Assembly (NCBI RefSeq): GCF_012273015.1
Contig: NZ_CP050954.1
Span: 1,550,001 to 1,614,000 of the forward strand
Length of the DNA stretch: 64,000 bases
DNA from: Hymenobacter sp. BT18
Lineage (GTDB): Bacteria; Bacteroidota; Bacteroidia; Cytophagales; Hymenobacteraceae
Reading direction: 5' to 3'
This document shows, piece by piece, positions 50,911 through 59,595 of this stretch. The position numbers and the translations under genes are program-made. Positions within the stretch are counted from its first letter, which is position 1, and each line of letters begins with the position of its first letter. The notes beneath the pieces were generated by a model. That model ran no database searches and was not told where the DNA came from. It saw nothing but the letters and a program-made list of their open reading frames with translations.

Positions 50911-52302
50911 TTACGCAGTAGGAGCCTCAGCGGGCTGTTGAGCGGGCGGGGCGACTTCGCTGGATTGGTCCAGCGTACCCACCTGCATGTTGAGAAAGCG
51001 GAATTCGATGTCCTCGCCCCAGCCGTTGTAGTCGCGCACCAGGTAGAGTGGCTCCAGAATCAGGTGCTGGAGGAAGTAGTGCGTAGCCACGAACACGTTA
51101 AAGGCCACGCGCTTGTCGGAGCCCGAGCCGGCGCCCATGCCCTTGCCAGGCGAAATACCAGGCAGCGTGGGGTCCACCTGCAGGGCGGTGTAGTGGTGGG
51201 AGCTGGCCTCCTGCGAGTCCTCTACCAGCAGGCCGCTTTTGATTTTGTCATCGATGGCCGTGACTTTGAACACCGAAATCATGCTGCCCGGGTTGGCCGG
51301 GTCGGGCATGGTCACCGTCATGATGGACTTTCCGGCGCCGCTGGTGCCGGCCATGGTCGCTTCGAAGGCAGCCAGCTCCTCGCTGATAATTTGCTTCCGG
51401 TCGCCCTCCTTCTTCTGGTCCCAGTCCGGGTATTTCCAGCTCCAGTAGCGGATATCGGCCTCGATCAGGTACTTAATCGTGAGCTGGTTGGCCAGCAGGT
51501 TTTTCTTGAACTCGGGAATGGCCAGGGCTACGTCGAGCCAGCCGGACTTGCGCAGGCTGTTCCAGGCCACCAGCTGGTAGAGCGACTGGCCGGGGCTGGG
51601 CACCGATAAGGGATAGATGTACTTGAAGCCATCCGTGCGGGCCCGCAGCGCTTCCACCGGGTCGGTGTAGGGGTCCAGCACCGGCACCGAGGTGGTGTAG
51701 GCGTCGCCGGGCTTGGCCCCTTCCGCCCACATGGCGCTGATGTGCATCTTCTCCGGGCCCTTGCCGGGTTTCGGTACCGAGTAGCGGCAGTACACCGCAT
51801 CCTGGGTGTTGACGCTGGTAATCCTGCTTCGGTCACGCGAGAGAATAACCTCAGCAAAGCCGTTGGCCCAGTACACCAGGTTCTGCAGGCCCTCGAAACC
51901 GTAACGCGGGATGTTGCTTTTGCGGAAGAAGGTCTCGATTTCGGGCACACGTACCCGCTCAAATACCTCCTGCCCGTTCTTATCGTAGCCCGTAACCCGC
52001 CCATAGACGATGCCCTGCCCGTAAATGGCCCGCTGTTTCCAGTCCAGCACCGGCGCGATGATGGTGGACTTGCTGATTTCCTTCAGCACGTTCTGCGGAA
52101 ACAGGTTGTCGTCGCCCCAGGGCGCCACGTCCTGCGCGCTATACTTCGTGGTGGGCGTCGTGGATGCCACGCCGTCCTGCTGGCCGGGCTTGCCGCCACC
52201 GGCCCCGGTGCTGGCACCCATGGCCCCGTTCAGGCGGTAGAAGTTGCCCGAGCCGGGCGAGTAGGCCAGGTTACCAGCCGAGGTAAATACAATCTGTGAC
52301 AT
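50911..52302 (-). CDS. Phage portal protein
   Basis: A 463-residue protein with portal-like features: PWGDDNLFPQNVLKEISKST, VLDWKQRAIYGQGIVYG, the wing-type ADIRYWSWKYPDWDQKKEGD and a helical end (FVATHYFLQHLILEPLYLVR). Portals form the dodecameric DNA channel at one capsid vertex. Position downstream of the terminase and upstream of a head-completion-like gene fits. The Gly/Ser-rich stretches and Pro/Ala tail are unstructured. It overlaps the upstream stop by one base. Confidence 0.78.
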   Translation of the reverse strand: MSQIVFTSAGNLAYSPGSGNFYRLNGAMGASTGAGGGKPGQQDGVASTTPTTKYSAQDVAPWGDDNLFPQNVLKEISKSTIIAPVLDWKQRAIYGQGIVYGRVTGYDKNGQEVFERVRVPEIETFFRKSNIPRYGFEGLQNLVYWANGFAEVILSRDRSRITSVNTQDAVYCRYSVPKPGKGPEKMHISAMWAEGAKPGDAYTTSVPVLDPYTDPVEALRARTDGFKYIYPLSVPSPGQSLYQLVAWNSLRKSGWLDVALAIPEFKKNLLANQLTIKYLIEADIRYWSWKYPDWDQKKEGDRKQIISEELAAFEATMAGTSGAGKSIMTVTMPDPANPGSMISVFKVTAIDDKIKSGLLVEDSQEASSHHYTALQVDPTLPGISPGKGMGAGSGSDKRVAFNVFVATHYFLQHLILEPLYLVRDYNGWGEDIEFRFLNMQVGTLDQSSEVAPPAQQPAEAPTA

Positions 52303-52637
52303 TAGATTATGACTTTTCGCCCCTGCACCTCCACGAGCAGGTAGATGTGAATTTTCACCAGCTGGCCGGTGGCGGTATCCTCCAGATTGCGTGTCGCGTG
52401 GCGGTAATGGGCTGGTGGCCGGCGCTGAGGCGGCGTGCCTGCTTCGCTGGAAGGCACCGGCACGAGCTTCGCCCGCGCTGGCTTTTTGCTGGCCAGGCGC
52501 ACGGCCGGGAGGGTGCGGAACTCGCCGCCGGTTTTGCGGCGTCGGTCGTAGGTGACGAAGCGCACCGGCACCGGCACCGGCGAACCTTCAAGCAGTTCCA
52601 GCGCCTCGCGTAGTCGGATTGGAGCGGGTGTTTCCAT
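52302..52637 (-). CDS. Hypothetical small basic phage protein with repeated leader
   Basis: A 111-residue, very basic protein from the ATG at 52637 (METPAPIRLREALELLEGSP), with KKPARAKLVPVP and a beta end (QLVKIHIYLLVEVQGRKVII). It carries leader copy B exactly 30 nt before its ATG. Its stop overlaps the portal start. Function unknown; perhaps a DNA- or portal-associated assembly factor. Confidence 0.6.
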   Translation of the reverse strand: METPAPIRLREALELLEGSPVPVPVRFVTYDRRRKTGGEFRTLPAVRLASKKPARAKLVPVPSSEAGTPPQRRPPAHYRHATRNLEDTATGQLVKIHIYLLVEVQGRKVII

Positions 52638-52677
52638 GCCCCGAAATACCTGCTTAGCCGAGGCAGAAAAAAGGACA
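52638..52677 (-). promoter_or_regulatory. Repeated phage leader, copy B
   Basis: Minus strand: TGTCCTTTTT (52677-52668), TCTGCCTCGGCTAAGCAGG, then TATTTCGGGGC and ATG. Box-to-ATG spacing is 30 nt. GCCTC may pair with GGGGC next to the start. Confidence 0.65.
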
Positions 52678-52830
52678 CAAAACGCCCGCCAAAGCCCCAA
52701 AAACCCACAAAATCCCAATCTCACAGCCTAATGCGTTTGCGTCGCGTGGCGGGCGTTTTTGGGCTGTTCTGGCGTTTTATAGTCTCACTAGTCTAGCGTT
52801 GTGCCCCGGCTTGCTCTGTCGCGTTTTGGC

Positions 52831-52854
52831 AGTTGCCGAGGGCTGCCTCGGGGA
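52831..52854 (-). repeat. Degenerate copy of the phage leader (copy F)
   Basis: Minus strand CCCCGAGGCAGCCCTCGGC AACT matches the stem part of leaders A and C (CCCGAGGCAG ... GGCAAT) but lacks the TGTCCTTTTT box and a downstream gene. Confidence 0.45.
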
Positions 52855-52915
52855 TATCTGCTGGGCGCACCACGTTTCCGCGTTTCCCACTTTCCACGTT
52901 TCCATCATCGGCAAA

Positions 52916-52944
52916 CAAAAAGCCCCGACCGTGAGGGTCGGGGC
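52916..52944 (-). terminator. Terminator of the terminase unit
   Basis: AGCCCCGACC and complement flank GTGA; the minus strand continues TTTTTGTTTG. It lies about 30 bp after the TerL stop. Confidence 0.8.
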
Positions 52945-52974
52945 TTCGCACTGGGCGACATCGATGTCGGGCAG

Positions 52975-54633
52975 TTACAAGACGATCAGGCTACTGAAGT
53001 CCACAGTGCCTCCTACTACCTCCGTGCCGATGCTGAGCATGTGCAGGTCGACGTTGTCGGTGAAGTGGGTGGCATGGTGCGCTGGGAAGTTGGGGTTCTT
53101 CTCGCTGGCCTTAACCTTCATGATGCGCCCCTTGCGGTCCTGGCTCACGGGCGCGAAAAGCATAGCCTGCACCACATCCTTGCAGTTGGTCTTATTGAAG
53201 CGCAGGCGTAGGCGCTTCGGATCCTTCTCCCCTAGTAGCTCCTGGCCCAGCAGATAGCGCATAGGGTGCCCAGGCATACGACCCAACCCATAACGCCGGA
53301 TACGCCAGCCCTTAGCCTGGAATGCGCGCATGAGCTGCTCATTGAGGGTAAACTCACTGTCTGGCCGACGCGCATCGCCATACTCCTCATCAGCTAAGAA
53401 CTCGATCTGCTTATTCAGATGGAGCTCATAGTAGGCGCAGAACTGATCCACTAGGTCACGAATAAAGCCTGGATGCTTTACATAGAGTCCCTTCAGGAAG
53501 CGGTACTCGCCCTTATCCAGGTGAGGCTGCCCTACCACCATGGTGGTAATGGTAGCCCCCCAGTCCACCGATACGCGCAGGGGCTGATTGGTGCGGCAGT
53601 CGCTATCCATCAGGCTATTCTGCTTACCTAGCTTCTTCAGGTTGAAGCCCAGACCCTGCACGTAATCATCGTCATCCGCATCAACTACATGGCGGGCCTG
53701 ATTGAGCTGCGGATAGAAGCCCCCCTCGACCGTGGTGGGCCGCCGGTTCATAATCTCGATCATGAACGTGAAGTCGGTCATGAATCGGCGCTGGTCGACC
53801 AGGTACTGGAGGCCCAGGTTCTTGATGTTATCGAAGGCGTTGGCCTCCGAGTAGAACGTGCCCTTGGTAGCCGCTGAGGGGAAATAGCGGATATCCTTCA
53901 GCAGCTTCACCACCTCCGTCGACCAGATATGCAGGCGCTCCTCGTCGCTTTGGGCGTCGATGAAGCGCACCTGGGCATCAATCAGCTCATTCTGCCGTTT
54001 TACCAGGTCAATGCCCTCATTTTCGTAGTACTGCGACTTATCCAGCAGCCAGCGGCCATTATCGCCCCAGGGCATCGACGAAAACAGGAAAACGCCGTGG
54101 TGCTTCGGGTTTTTGCCGAAATACTGCCCATTTCCCCGGTTGGTGGCTGATAAGTCAGCATCGAGCTTCTGCTTATCGAAAAGCAGGGCCTCGTCGCCAA
54201 GAAAGCCATCCACGTTCAGACCACGCGAGGCCGAACCACCGGCATCGAGCGAAACCAGGTGGAAACCGGTGCCATTCTTGAAAATGATGAAGTGGTCATA
54301 GCTCAACGGCCCCTGCAGCGGCCGATCCCAGCGCAGGGCCGGTGGTGGGCGCCGGCCGACGTAGAAGTCCCGATCCAGCTTGTAGCCCAGCGCCTCCAGC
54401 CCGGCAATGGTCGAGGGCAAGGTGCGCGTGAGCACCTGCTTGTAGGTCGAGCCCACAATCACCCAGCAGCTGCGGGGCATGGTCTGCACGATTTCGTGCA
54501 TATCCCAGGCAATGATGGTCGACTTGCCTGCACCACGCCCCCAGAGGCTGACGCCCTCCTTCTTGCCCTTGGCCGTGATGTAACGCAGCTGCGGCTGGTT
54601 AAACTGCAGTTTTACCTTGTCGACGATAACCAC
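52975..54633 (-). CDS. Terminase large subunit
   Basis: DNA-packaging ATPase and nuclease, 552 residues from a GTG start that overlaps the preceding TAG by one base. Walker A is WGRGAGKST (31-39), Walker B with catalytic Glu is NVDGFLGDEALLF (about 140-152), and the coupling/C-motif region is HHGVFLFSSMPWGDNG. The RNase H-like nuclease domain begins about 360 with RVSVDWGATITTMVVGQ. It translocates DNA into the prohead through the portal. It is the central evidence that this is a tailed dsDNA phage. Confidence 0.92.
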   Translation of the reverse strand: MVIVDKVKLQFNQPQLRYITAKGKKEGVSLWGRGAGKSTIIAWDMHEIVQTMPRSCWVIVGSTYKQVLTRTLPSTIAGLEALGYKLDRDFYVGRRPPPALRWDRPLQGPLSYDHFIIFKNGTGFHLVSLDAGGSASRGLNVDGFLGDEALLFDKQKLDADLSATNRGNGQYFGKNPKHHGVFLFSSMPWGDNGRWLLDKSQYYENEGIDLVKRQNELIDAQVRFIDAQSDEERLHIWSTEVVKLLKDIRYFPSAATKGTFYSEANAFDNIKNLGLQYLVDQRRFMTDFTFMIEIMNRRPTTVEGGFYPQLNQARHVVDADDDDYVQGLGFNLKKLGKQNSLMDSDCRTNQPLRVSVDWGATITTMVVGQPHLDKGEYRFLKGLYVKHPGFIRDLVDQFCAYYELHLNKQIEFLADEEYGDARRPDSEFTLNEQLMRAFQAKGWRIRRYGLGRMPGHPMRYLLGQELLGEKDPKRLRLRFNKTNCKDVVQAMLFAPVSQDRKGRIMKVKASEKNPNFPAHHATHFTDNVDLHMLSIGTEVVGGTVDFSSLIVL

Positions 54634-55313
54634 TAGCTGGCCCCTCCTTCCTTCCGCTCCTGAAGCATCACTTGCATCTCCTCAGCACCGAAGTATTGCT
54701 GCTGCACGGCTTCCTGGATCAATTCGAAGTCCGCATCCTGAATATCCTGCGCGTTGCTCAGGTCGAAGGTCTTGGTTTTGCCGCCGGCCAGCGTCAGGTT
54801 AATGACGTAGCTGGTGCTGCCACCACCGGCAGCCACCTCATCCTGGCCCGAGTCGGCCCGGAGCAGGCCGGCCACGTTGGCTTCGAACTTCATAGCAGCC
54901 AAGGCCGCCCGCATATCCGGGGGCCGCTGCGTGAGGGCCAATTGCAGAATCTTACGGGCAAACTCCAGCAGGATGGCCTTGCGGCCCTCCTTGCGCACCT
55001 TCTTCAGGTCGCCCATCAGGTTCTGCGCATCGGCCAGGCGCCGGTAGCACGTCGCGCGACTGAGCCCGCCAAACTGCTTGCTGAGCAGTGGCCACGCCTG
55101 GTCGAAGGTATGGTAGTTGCTCAGCAGCGCGTAGGCGGACTCAATCTGCTGGTTAATGAGCTGGTCGGCCGGCGAGAGGCGGTTCAATGCCCCCTTGTCG
55201 CCATTCGCTTCGGCAATGCTGGCCGCGTAAATACGCTCCACGGCCGTGGACTTGTGAAGCTCCAGCTGGTCGGCCGCCGGCTGCAGGTCTTTAGGCAGCG
55301 TCGGCGTTGACAT
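54633..55313 (-). CDS. Terminase small subunit-like protein
   Basis: A 226-residue helical protein with a putative helix-turn-helix (FGGLSRATCYRRLADAQNLM, about 90-110), a basic linker and a Gln/Glu-rich end (EAVQQQYFGAEEMQVMLQER). Size, DNA-binding motif and position directly before TerL (1-bp overlap) support the DNA-recognition subunit. Its start lies inside the end of the methylase gene (23-bp overlap), so the three genes are expressed together. Confidence 0.72.
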   Translation of the reverse strand: MSTPTLPKDLQPAADQLELHKSTAVERIYAASIAEANGDKGALNRLSPADQLINQQIESAYALLSNYHTFDQAWPLLSKQFGGLSRATCYRRLADAQNLMGDLKKVRKEGRKAILLEFARKILQLALTQRPPDMRAALAAMKFEANVAGLLRADSGQDEVAAGGGSTSYVINLTLAGGKTKTFDLSNAQDIQDADFELIQEAVQQQYFGAEEMQVMLQERKEGGAS

Positions 55314-56577
55314 ACTCGTCTAGTTGGGCATCGGTGAGCTCCTCCCCGTTGCGGGTGATAGTAAAGCGACGCTGGTTGTCGCGCATAAACTTGATGTAGC
55401 GACGCACATGCACGTCGACGTAGCGCGGATCCAGCTCGATGCTGTGGCAGCTGCGCTGCAACTTCTCGCAGGCAATGAGCAGCGACCCGGAGCCGCCGAA
55501 GAAGTCGCCCACGATATCATCCTCCCGGGTGGAGCACTCCAGCAAGTACTCCAGTATCTCCAGCGGCTTCATGGTCGGGTGCTCGGCATTGCGGGAAGGC
55601 CGGTCGAAGTTGAGCACCGTCGTCTGCTTGCGGTCGGAGTACCAGGGGTGCGCGGCGCCCTCCTTCCAACCATACAGAATGGGCTCATGCTGCCAGTGGA
55701 AGTCCTGCCGGCCCATCACGAACGACTGCTTTACCCACACCAGGCACTGGCTCAGCTTCAGGCCAGCATCGATAAAGGCCCGGCGGAAGTTGGCCCCCTC
55801 CGAGTCAGCGTGGAACACATACAGGGGCGCACCGGGCGCCATAAATGCGTAAGCGTTGCTGTAGAAGTCGTAGAGGAACTGGTAGAACGAGGCATCATCC
55901 ATGTCGTCGTTCTCAATCTTCAGCGCATCCTTCGTTTTGCCCTCATACTTGACGTTGTAGGGTGGGTCGGTAATCGTGGCTTGCAGCAACTTGCCGCGCA
56001 GCAGCCGCTCCACCACATCCGCTTCCGTCGACGAGCCACACACCAAGCGGTGCTCCAAGCCTCGGCCAATGCTCTCGAAGGTGTACTCATCACCCAGCAC
56101 CGATATCGGTACCGCCGGCGGCGCCGGATCAAACTCCTCCTCCTCGGCCGGCGGCAAGGTGATGGCCGTCAGGTCAGCCAGCTGGGCCAGCGCCGATGCA
56201 TCCAGGATGCCATCCAAGTTCAGGTGGCTGAAGTTATCGAGCAGGCTCTGGTAGTCCCACTGGCCAGCACCGACGTTGCTGGTGATGTTGTACTCATCCA
56301 GCTCCTCTTTCGTGAGCTGACGATTGGGCACGCGCACGTCGATGAGTTCGTCACCGCGGCCGATATCCACGAGCACGGCCAGGCGCTGGTGGCCAGCCAG
56401 CACGACGTTATCGAGGTTGATGGCCGGAATCTCGGCCAAGTTGAACTTCAGGATGCTCCGGGTGAGGCGCTCCCGGCCTTCTTCGGTCAGGGTGCGCGGG
56501 TTGTAGCTCAGCGGCACCAGGTCACGCACACGGCGCTGCTGGGTGCTCCACTGCAGGGGAATCAGTTCTTCACTCAC
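55291..56577 (-). CDS. ParB-N/DNA methyltransferase fusion
   Basis: A 428-residue protein. The N-terminal ParB/sulfiredoxin-type domain is at about 10-110 (VPLSYNPRTLTEEGRERLTR, VVLAGHQRLAVLV). The C-terminal N4-cytosine/N6-adenine methyltransferase has motif IV TITDPPYNVKYEG (DPPY at 204-207) ahead of the SAM-binding motif I DFFGGSGSLLIACEKLQRSC (about 355-375), the beta-class order. No restriction partner is nearby; such orphan phage methylases can protect DNA from host restriction or mark DNA for packaging. Here it lies between capsid and terminase genes. Confidence 0.9.
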   Translation of the reverse strand: MSEELIPLQWSTQQRRVRDLVPLSYNPRTLTEEGRERLTRSILKFNLAEIPAINLDNVVLAGHQRLAVLVDIGRGDELIDVRVPNRQLTKEELDEYNITSNVGAGQWDYQSLLDNFSHLNLDGILDASALAQLADLTAITLPPAEEEEFDPAPPAVPISVLGDEYTFESIGRGLEHRLVCGSSTEADVVERLLRGKLLQATITDPPYNVKYEGKTKDALKIENDDMDDASFYQFLYDFYSNAYAFMAPGAPLYVFHADSEGANFRRAFIDAGLKLSQCLVWVKQSFVMGRQDFHWQHEPILYGWKEGAAHPWYSDRKQTTVLNFDRPSRNAEHPTMKPLEILEYLLECSTREDDIVGDFFGGSGSLLIACEKLQRSCHSIELDPRYVDVHVRRYIKFMRDNQRRFTITRNGEELTDAQLDEYVNADAA

Positions 56578-56579
56578 GA

Positions 56580-57230
56580 CTAAGAATTTTTAAGGTTGAT
56601 TTCGAGGGTTTGGATGTCGGCCTCCACTTGGGCCAGTTGGTCAGCCTTCTGTGGCTGCTTCCGGAGCTTGCTGCGCTGGCTGCGCAGGTTGTCGAGGCGC
56701 TGGCGCATCTCGCCCGCGTCGGTCAGCTCACCGGCCGGCACTTTGCCCGGCAGGCGGCCATGCTCCAGCACGTGCGCTTCCGCCTCGAGCAGCTGCGTCA
56801 CCTGGTCGGTAAGGGCCACGATGCGGGCCACCATGGTGTAGCGGTCTTTGCGCGCCAACCGAGGGGCCGTGAGCTGCGCATGGAGGCGGCTTCGCTCATC
56901 GCGGGCTACGCGCAACTCGTCACGCACCTTCGCCAGCGCCGGCGAGGCAGAATGGTCGACAGCAGGCGTTGCGGCTTTGGGCGCCGGATCCGGGGCCACA
57001 ACGGGCGCAGGCACCAATGCGCGGGTAACCGGGCCAACGGCGGCCGACGTGGGCTCTGTGGCCACGATTTGGCGCAACTCGCGCACGAGTACTTGCCGGC
57101 TGTAGCTCGTCTCGCCCAAGGTGAAGAGGTGCTTGTACGCCTGGCTGGTACCAGCCGCAGCATACAGGGCCACACCATCGGCAAAATCCTGCGCAGAAGA
57201 CAGCCAGGAGACGATTTTCGAGAGTTCCAT
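56580..57230 (-). CDS. Hypothetical coiled-coil phage protein with repeated leader
   Basis: A 216-residue protein from the ATG at 57230 (MELSKIVSWLSSAQDFADGV) with a Pro/Ala-rich middle (VPAPVVAPDPAPKAATPAVD) and long coiled coils (about 110-215; LDNLRSQRSKLRKQPQKADQ). It carries leader copy C, 30 nt before the ATG. The next gene starts 2 bp downstream. It opens the methylase-terminase unit; role unknown. Confidence 0.65.
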   Translation of the reverse strand: MELSKIVSWLSSAQDFADGVALYAAAGTSQAYKHLFTLGETSYSRQVLVRELRQIVATEPTSAAVGPVTRALVPAPVVAPDPAPKAATPAVDHSASPALAKVRDELRVARDERSRLHAQLTAPRLARKDRYTMVARIVALTDQVTQLLEAEAHVLEHGRLPGKVPAGELTDAGEMRQRLDNLRSQRSKLRKQPQKADQLAQVEADIQTLEINLKNS

Positions 57231-57270
57231 GCTTCGAAATTGCCAGGTACTGCCTCGGGGAAAAAGGACG
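57231..57270 (-). promoter_or_regulatory. Repeated phage leader, copy C
   Basis: Minus strand: CGTCCTTTTT (57270-57261), CCCCGAGGCAGTACCTGG, CAATTTCGAAGC, then ATG. Spacing from box to ATG is 30 nt, as in copies A and B. A terminator precedes it directly. Confidence 0.65.
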
Positions 57271-57273
57271 AAA

Positions 57274-57300
57274 AAAGCCCCGACCACTGGCCGGGGCTTT
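57274..57300 (-). terminator. Terminator of the capsid/tail-tube unit
   Basis: AAAGCCCCG pairs with CGGGGCTTT; the minus strand runs into TTTTTTCG and then leader C. It lies 17 bp after the stop at 57317. Confidence 0.72.
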
Positions 57301-57316
57301 CCTCTTGTCGTGTTGC

Positions 57317-57529
57317 TTATGCCTGGGGCTTCTTCCTGCTGGGCCGCTTTTTCTTCAGCACCAGGTAGGTGAATCGGCTGTCCTGCACCAACTCATCGGC
57401 CTGCTCCAGCGTGAGCTGGGTCAGGTCGATGTTGCGGCCCAGGCGCTGCGAGATGACGAGCGTAGGGACGATGGTGCAGCTGTACTTCTCCGCTACCTCG
57501 GGCCGCAGTTGGTTTGGGGTCGTAGCCAT
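57317..57529 (-). CDS. Hypothetical small phage protein
   Basis: A 70-residue protein (MATTPNQLRPEVAEKYSCTI) with a basic C-terminus (VLKKKRPSRKKPQA). No family. It begins 3 bp after the stop of the 57533 gene, so both are co-transcribed. It may be a small head- or tail-joining factor. Confidence 0.6.
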   Translation of the reverse strand: MATTPNQLRPEVAEKYSCTIVPTLVISQRLGRNIDLTQLTLEQADELVQDSRFTYLVLKKKRPSRKKPQA

Positions 57530-57532
57530 TGC

Positions 57533-58063
57533 TTAGACAGCCGGCTTCATCGTGATGTCGCCCTGGTACAGGAACAGGCCGGTGGCATACGCCTCGCCTT
57601 TCACCGTAAACCCACGACGACCAGAATCTAGCTTAGCCGAGCTGTAGTCAGCCGACAACTCGCAGGGCAGGCCTTCGGTGCCCACCTGCAGGTAGCCACC
57701 ATCCGGATCCGGCACCAGCATGATCAGGCCGATGTTCTTCACCTTGTTGGCGAATTCCAGAGCCTCAGCCTTGTTGCCTGGGTGGAAGCCTTCGAAGTTA
57801 ATCTTCAGGCCGCGGCCATCACGCTCCCCTACCACAGCGGCTTTCAGCTCGTTCGAGGCCAAGGTGATGTACACCTTCACAAAGCCTTTGCCAGCAGCAA
57901 AAACGTGGTCGGCCACGATGACGGCAGTAGAGCCAGCAGCGCCAGCCACTTTGGGGGCCTTGGCAATGGTGGTGAAGTCCTCCTCGGCCGCAATAAGCAC
58001 GTAGCCAAGCAAGCCAGGCGTGTTATCGGCCCCATTCGGGCCTTTCAAATCAAACAGATCCAT
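57533..58063 (-). CDS. Hypothetical phage structural protein, tail-tube-like
   Basis: A 176-residue, beta-rich protein (MDLFDLKGPNGADNTPGLLG; VKVYITLASNELKAAVVGER; KLDSGRRGFTVKGEAYATGL). Composition, size and place shortly after the capsid gene fit a tail tube or head-decoration protein. No family is recognised by eye. Confidence 0.6.
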   Translation of the reverse strand: MDLFDLKGPNGADNTPGLLGYVLIAAEEDFTTIAKAPKVAGAAGSTAVIVADHVFAAGKGFVKVYITLASNELKAAVVGERDGRGLKINFEGFHPGNKAEALEFANKVKNIGLIMLVPDPDGGYLQVGTEGLPCELSADYSSAKLDSGRRGFTVKGEAYATGLFLYQGDITMKPAV

Positions 58064-58114
58064 CTGCGTTAAATTTAGAATGTTACTGGATCGGGTTTCG
58101 GTCAGGGACTGGGG

Positions 58115-58438
58115 CTACTCGGCAGCCGGCTTCTCCGCCTTCTGCACCAGCACCAGCAAGCCGCTCTCGGCCTCGATGAGGGCTTTCACCACCTCGGGCT
58201 TGCCGGCCAGCTCCTCGGCCTTCACCAGCTTGCCATCGAAGGTGAACTGATTGGCCAGCACGCTGTACTGCTTGCGGTTGTGGGTCACCACAGGCCGCTT
58301 GGTCTCAGCCGAGGCCTCAGCGGCCTGCAGCTGCTCAGCCTGCTCCTCGATGATTTGTTTGTTGGCGGCCAGCTCGGCCTCCAGTTGAGCGATGCGCGCC
58401 TCGGGCGTGAGGGTGGCGGTTTGGGTATTTTCTGCCAT
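58115..58438 (-). CDS. Hypothetical coiled-coil phage protein
   Basis: A 107-residue protein from the ATG at 58438 (MAENTQTATLTPEARIAQLE); the frame is open to 58495. An N-terminal coiled coil (IAQLEAELAANKQIIEEQAE) is followed by a small beta/alpha part (VTHNRKQYSVLANQFTFDGK). It lies directly after the capsid gene and could be a head-fibre or decoration protein. Not identified. Confidence 0.6.
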   Translation of the reverse strand: MAENTQTATLTPEARIAQLEAELAANKQIIEEQAEQLQAAEASAETKRPVVTHNRKQYSVLANQFTFDGKLVKAEELAGKPEVVKALIEAESGLLVLVQKAEKPAAE

Positions 58439-58496
58439 GACGGGGCTAAATTTTGCTTCTTGAAAACGGCTTAACTCTTTCTCTTCCATAACCAAG

Positions 58497-58522
58497 GGCC
58501 TCCCCGCTCACGCAGGGAGGCC
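58497..58522 (-). terminator. Terminator after the capsid gene
   Basis: GGCCTCCC pairs with GGGAGGCC around CGCTCACGCA. The minus-strand T tract is weak, so it may attenuate the transcript without fully ending it. Confidence 0.5.
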
Positions 58523-58531
58523 GTTCGTCGA

Positions 58532-59530
58532 TTAGGTGGTCGACACGTCCTGGTCGTTGGTGAACACCGCCTCCAGGAGTGGGAAGCCCACACCCTTGTA
58601 GAAGTCGGTGAAGATGGCCACCTGCCGCTTGGCGCTTTCGATGCGCACGGTGCGGGTGTTGGCCGTCTTCTTGGTCAGGCGCTTGCGGTTGGCCGCCGGC
58701 GTGGCCCAGATCTTGGCCGAGCTGCCCATGGAGGGCAGGCCCACCACCGAGTGGTTGGTAAACTCGATCGGAATGCGCACCAGCTCGGAGCCGTTGCCGG
58801 CGATGATCGGCTTAGCACCCGTGAAGTTGTTGTCGCTGCCGTACTTCTTCTGGCGACCCTTGGCGTAGCGCCGGGCCAGGGTGGTGTTCATGCACACCTC
58901 CATAGCAATGCCCTGATAGCGTACCGAGAAGCCCTCCACGAAGGCCTCCACGTAGTCGCAGAACTGCACGCTGTCGGTGGGGATGGCGCCGAGCACCAGC
59001 GGGGTGATTTTACCGGCGGCAATGGCGCGGTTGATGATGATGCGAATACCGTCCATGCCGGTACCGGCGGCACCAGGCGTGCCGCCGGTGGGGGCCACGA
59101 ACTTGCCGAAGTAGATTTCATTCAGCTCGTAGTCCTCATCCATCTGGTTGAAGACGTGCTGCTCTACCAGGTAGCGCACGAAGGGCCACTGGGCGCGGTC
59201 CAGGTTGTTGTCGGCCAGGAAGCCGAGCCACGAGGCCTCCAGCTGGTCGGGCGTCTCTTCCAGGTCGACCTTGAAGGGCGTCTGGGTAAGCAGAATCGGC
59301 GTGGCCGTGGTGGTGCCCAGGGGCGTCCAGCCTTTCTGGAAGGGCTGCAGAATGCGGCTCAGCTGCGTCTGCGCCATCTGGTACGACGTGTCGTCGGTGG
59401 GCAGCAGGCCGAACAGCGCCTCCGTCTGCGAGGAGATGTAGGGGCGGCTGATCAGGCGCGCCAGGTTCTGGCCCCCATCGCGGTAATAGTTGCCGTATTC
59501 GGTCAGGATGTCGGCGATTTGGATTGACAT
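58532..59530 (-). CDS. Probable major capsid protein
   Basis: A 332-residue protein (MSIQIADILTEYGNYYRDGG) without signal or membrane segment. It has alternating alpha/beta composition, a long helix-like region (RYLVEQHVFNQMDEDYELNE) and a beta-rich end (VRIESAKRQVAIFTDFYKGV). It follows the S49 protease and a scaffold-like gene, the usual protease-scaffold-capsid order, and is the best capsid candidate in the window. The fold (HK97-type) is inferred from the setting, not read from the sequence. Confidence 0.7.
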   Translation of the reverse strand: MSIQIADILTEYGNYYRDGGQNLARLISRPYISSQTEALFGLLPTDDTSYQMAQTQLSRILQPFQKGWTPLGTTTATPILLTQTPFKVDLEETPDQLEASWLGFLADNNLDRAQWPFVRYLVEQHVFNQMDEDYELNEIYFGKFVAPTGGTPGAAGTGMDGIRIIINRAIAAGKITPLVLGAIPTDSVQFCDYVEAFVEGFSVRYQGIAMEVCMNTTLARRYAKGRQKKYGSDNNFTGAKPIIAGNGSELVRIPIEFTNHSVVGLPSMGSSAKIWATPAANRKRLTKKTANTRTVRIESAKRQVAIFTDFYKGVGFPLLEAVFTNDQDVSTT

Positions 59531-59595
59531 GAGTGTGTAGGCAAAAAGTGAAAGAAGGGGCCATAACGGCCGGATTTACGTGGGTTTAGGGGGCC

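Larger units (their letters stand above)
52638..52974. other. Gap between terminase and portal operon
   Basis: No gene. From the TerL end it holds the terminator 52916-52944, a degenerate leader remnant (52831-52854; minus strand CCCCGAGGCAGCCCTCGGC) with no gene behind it, a wide inverted repeat AACGCCCGCC/GGCGGGCGTT (52681-52757), and leader B. Confidence 0.55.

Noticed and set aside
55324..56583. 419-codon plus-strand frame opposite the methylase
   Set aside because: The minus strand carries unmistakable ParB and methylase motifs; the plus frame shows none and has the composition of an antisense shadow.
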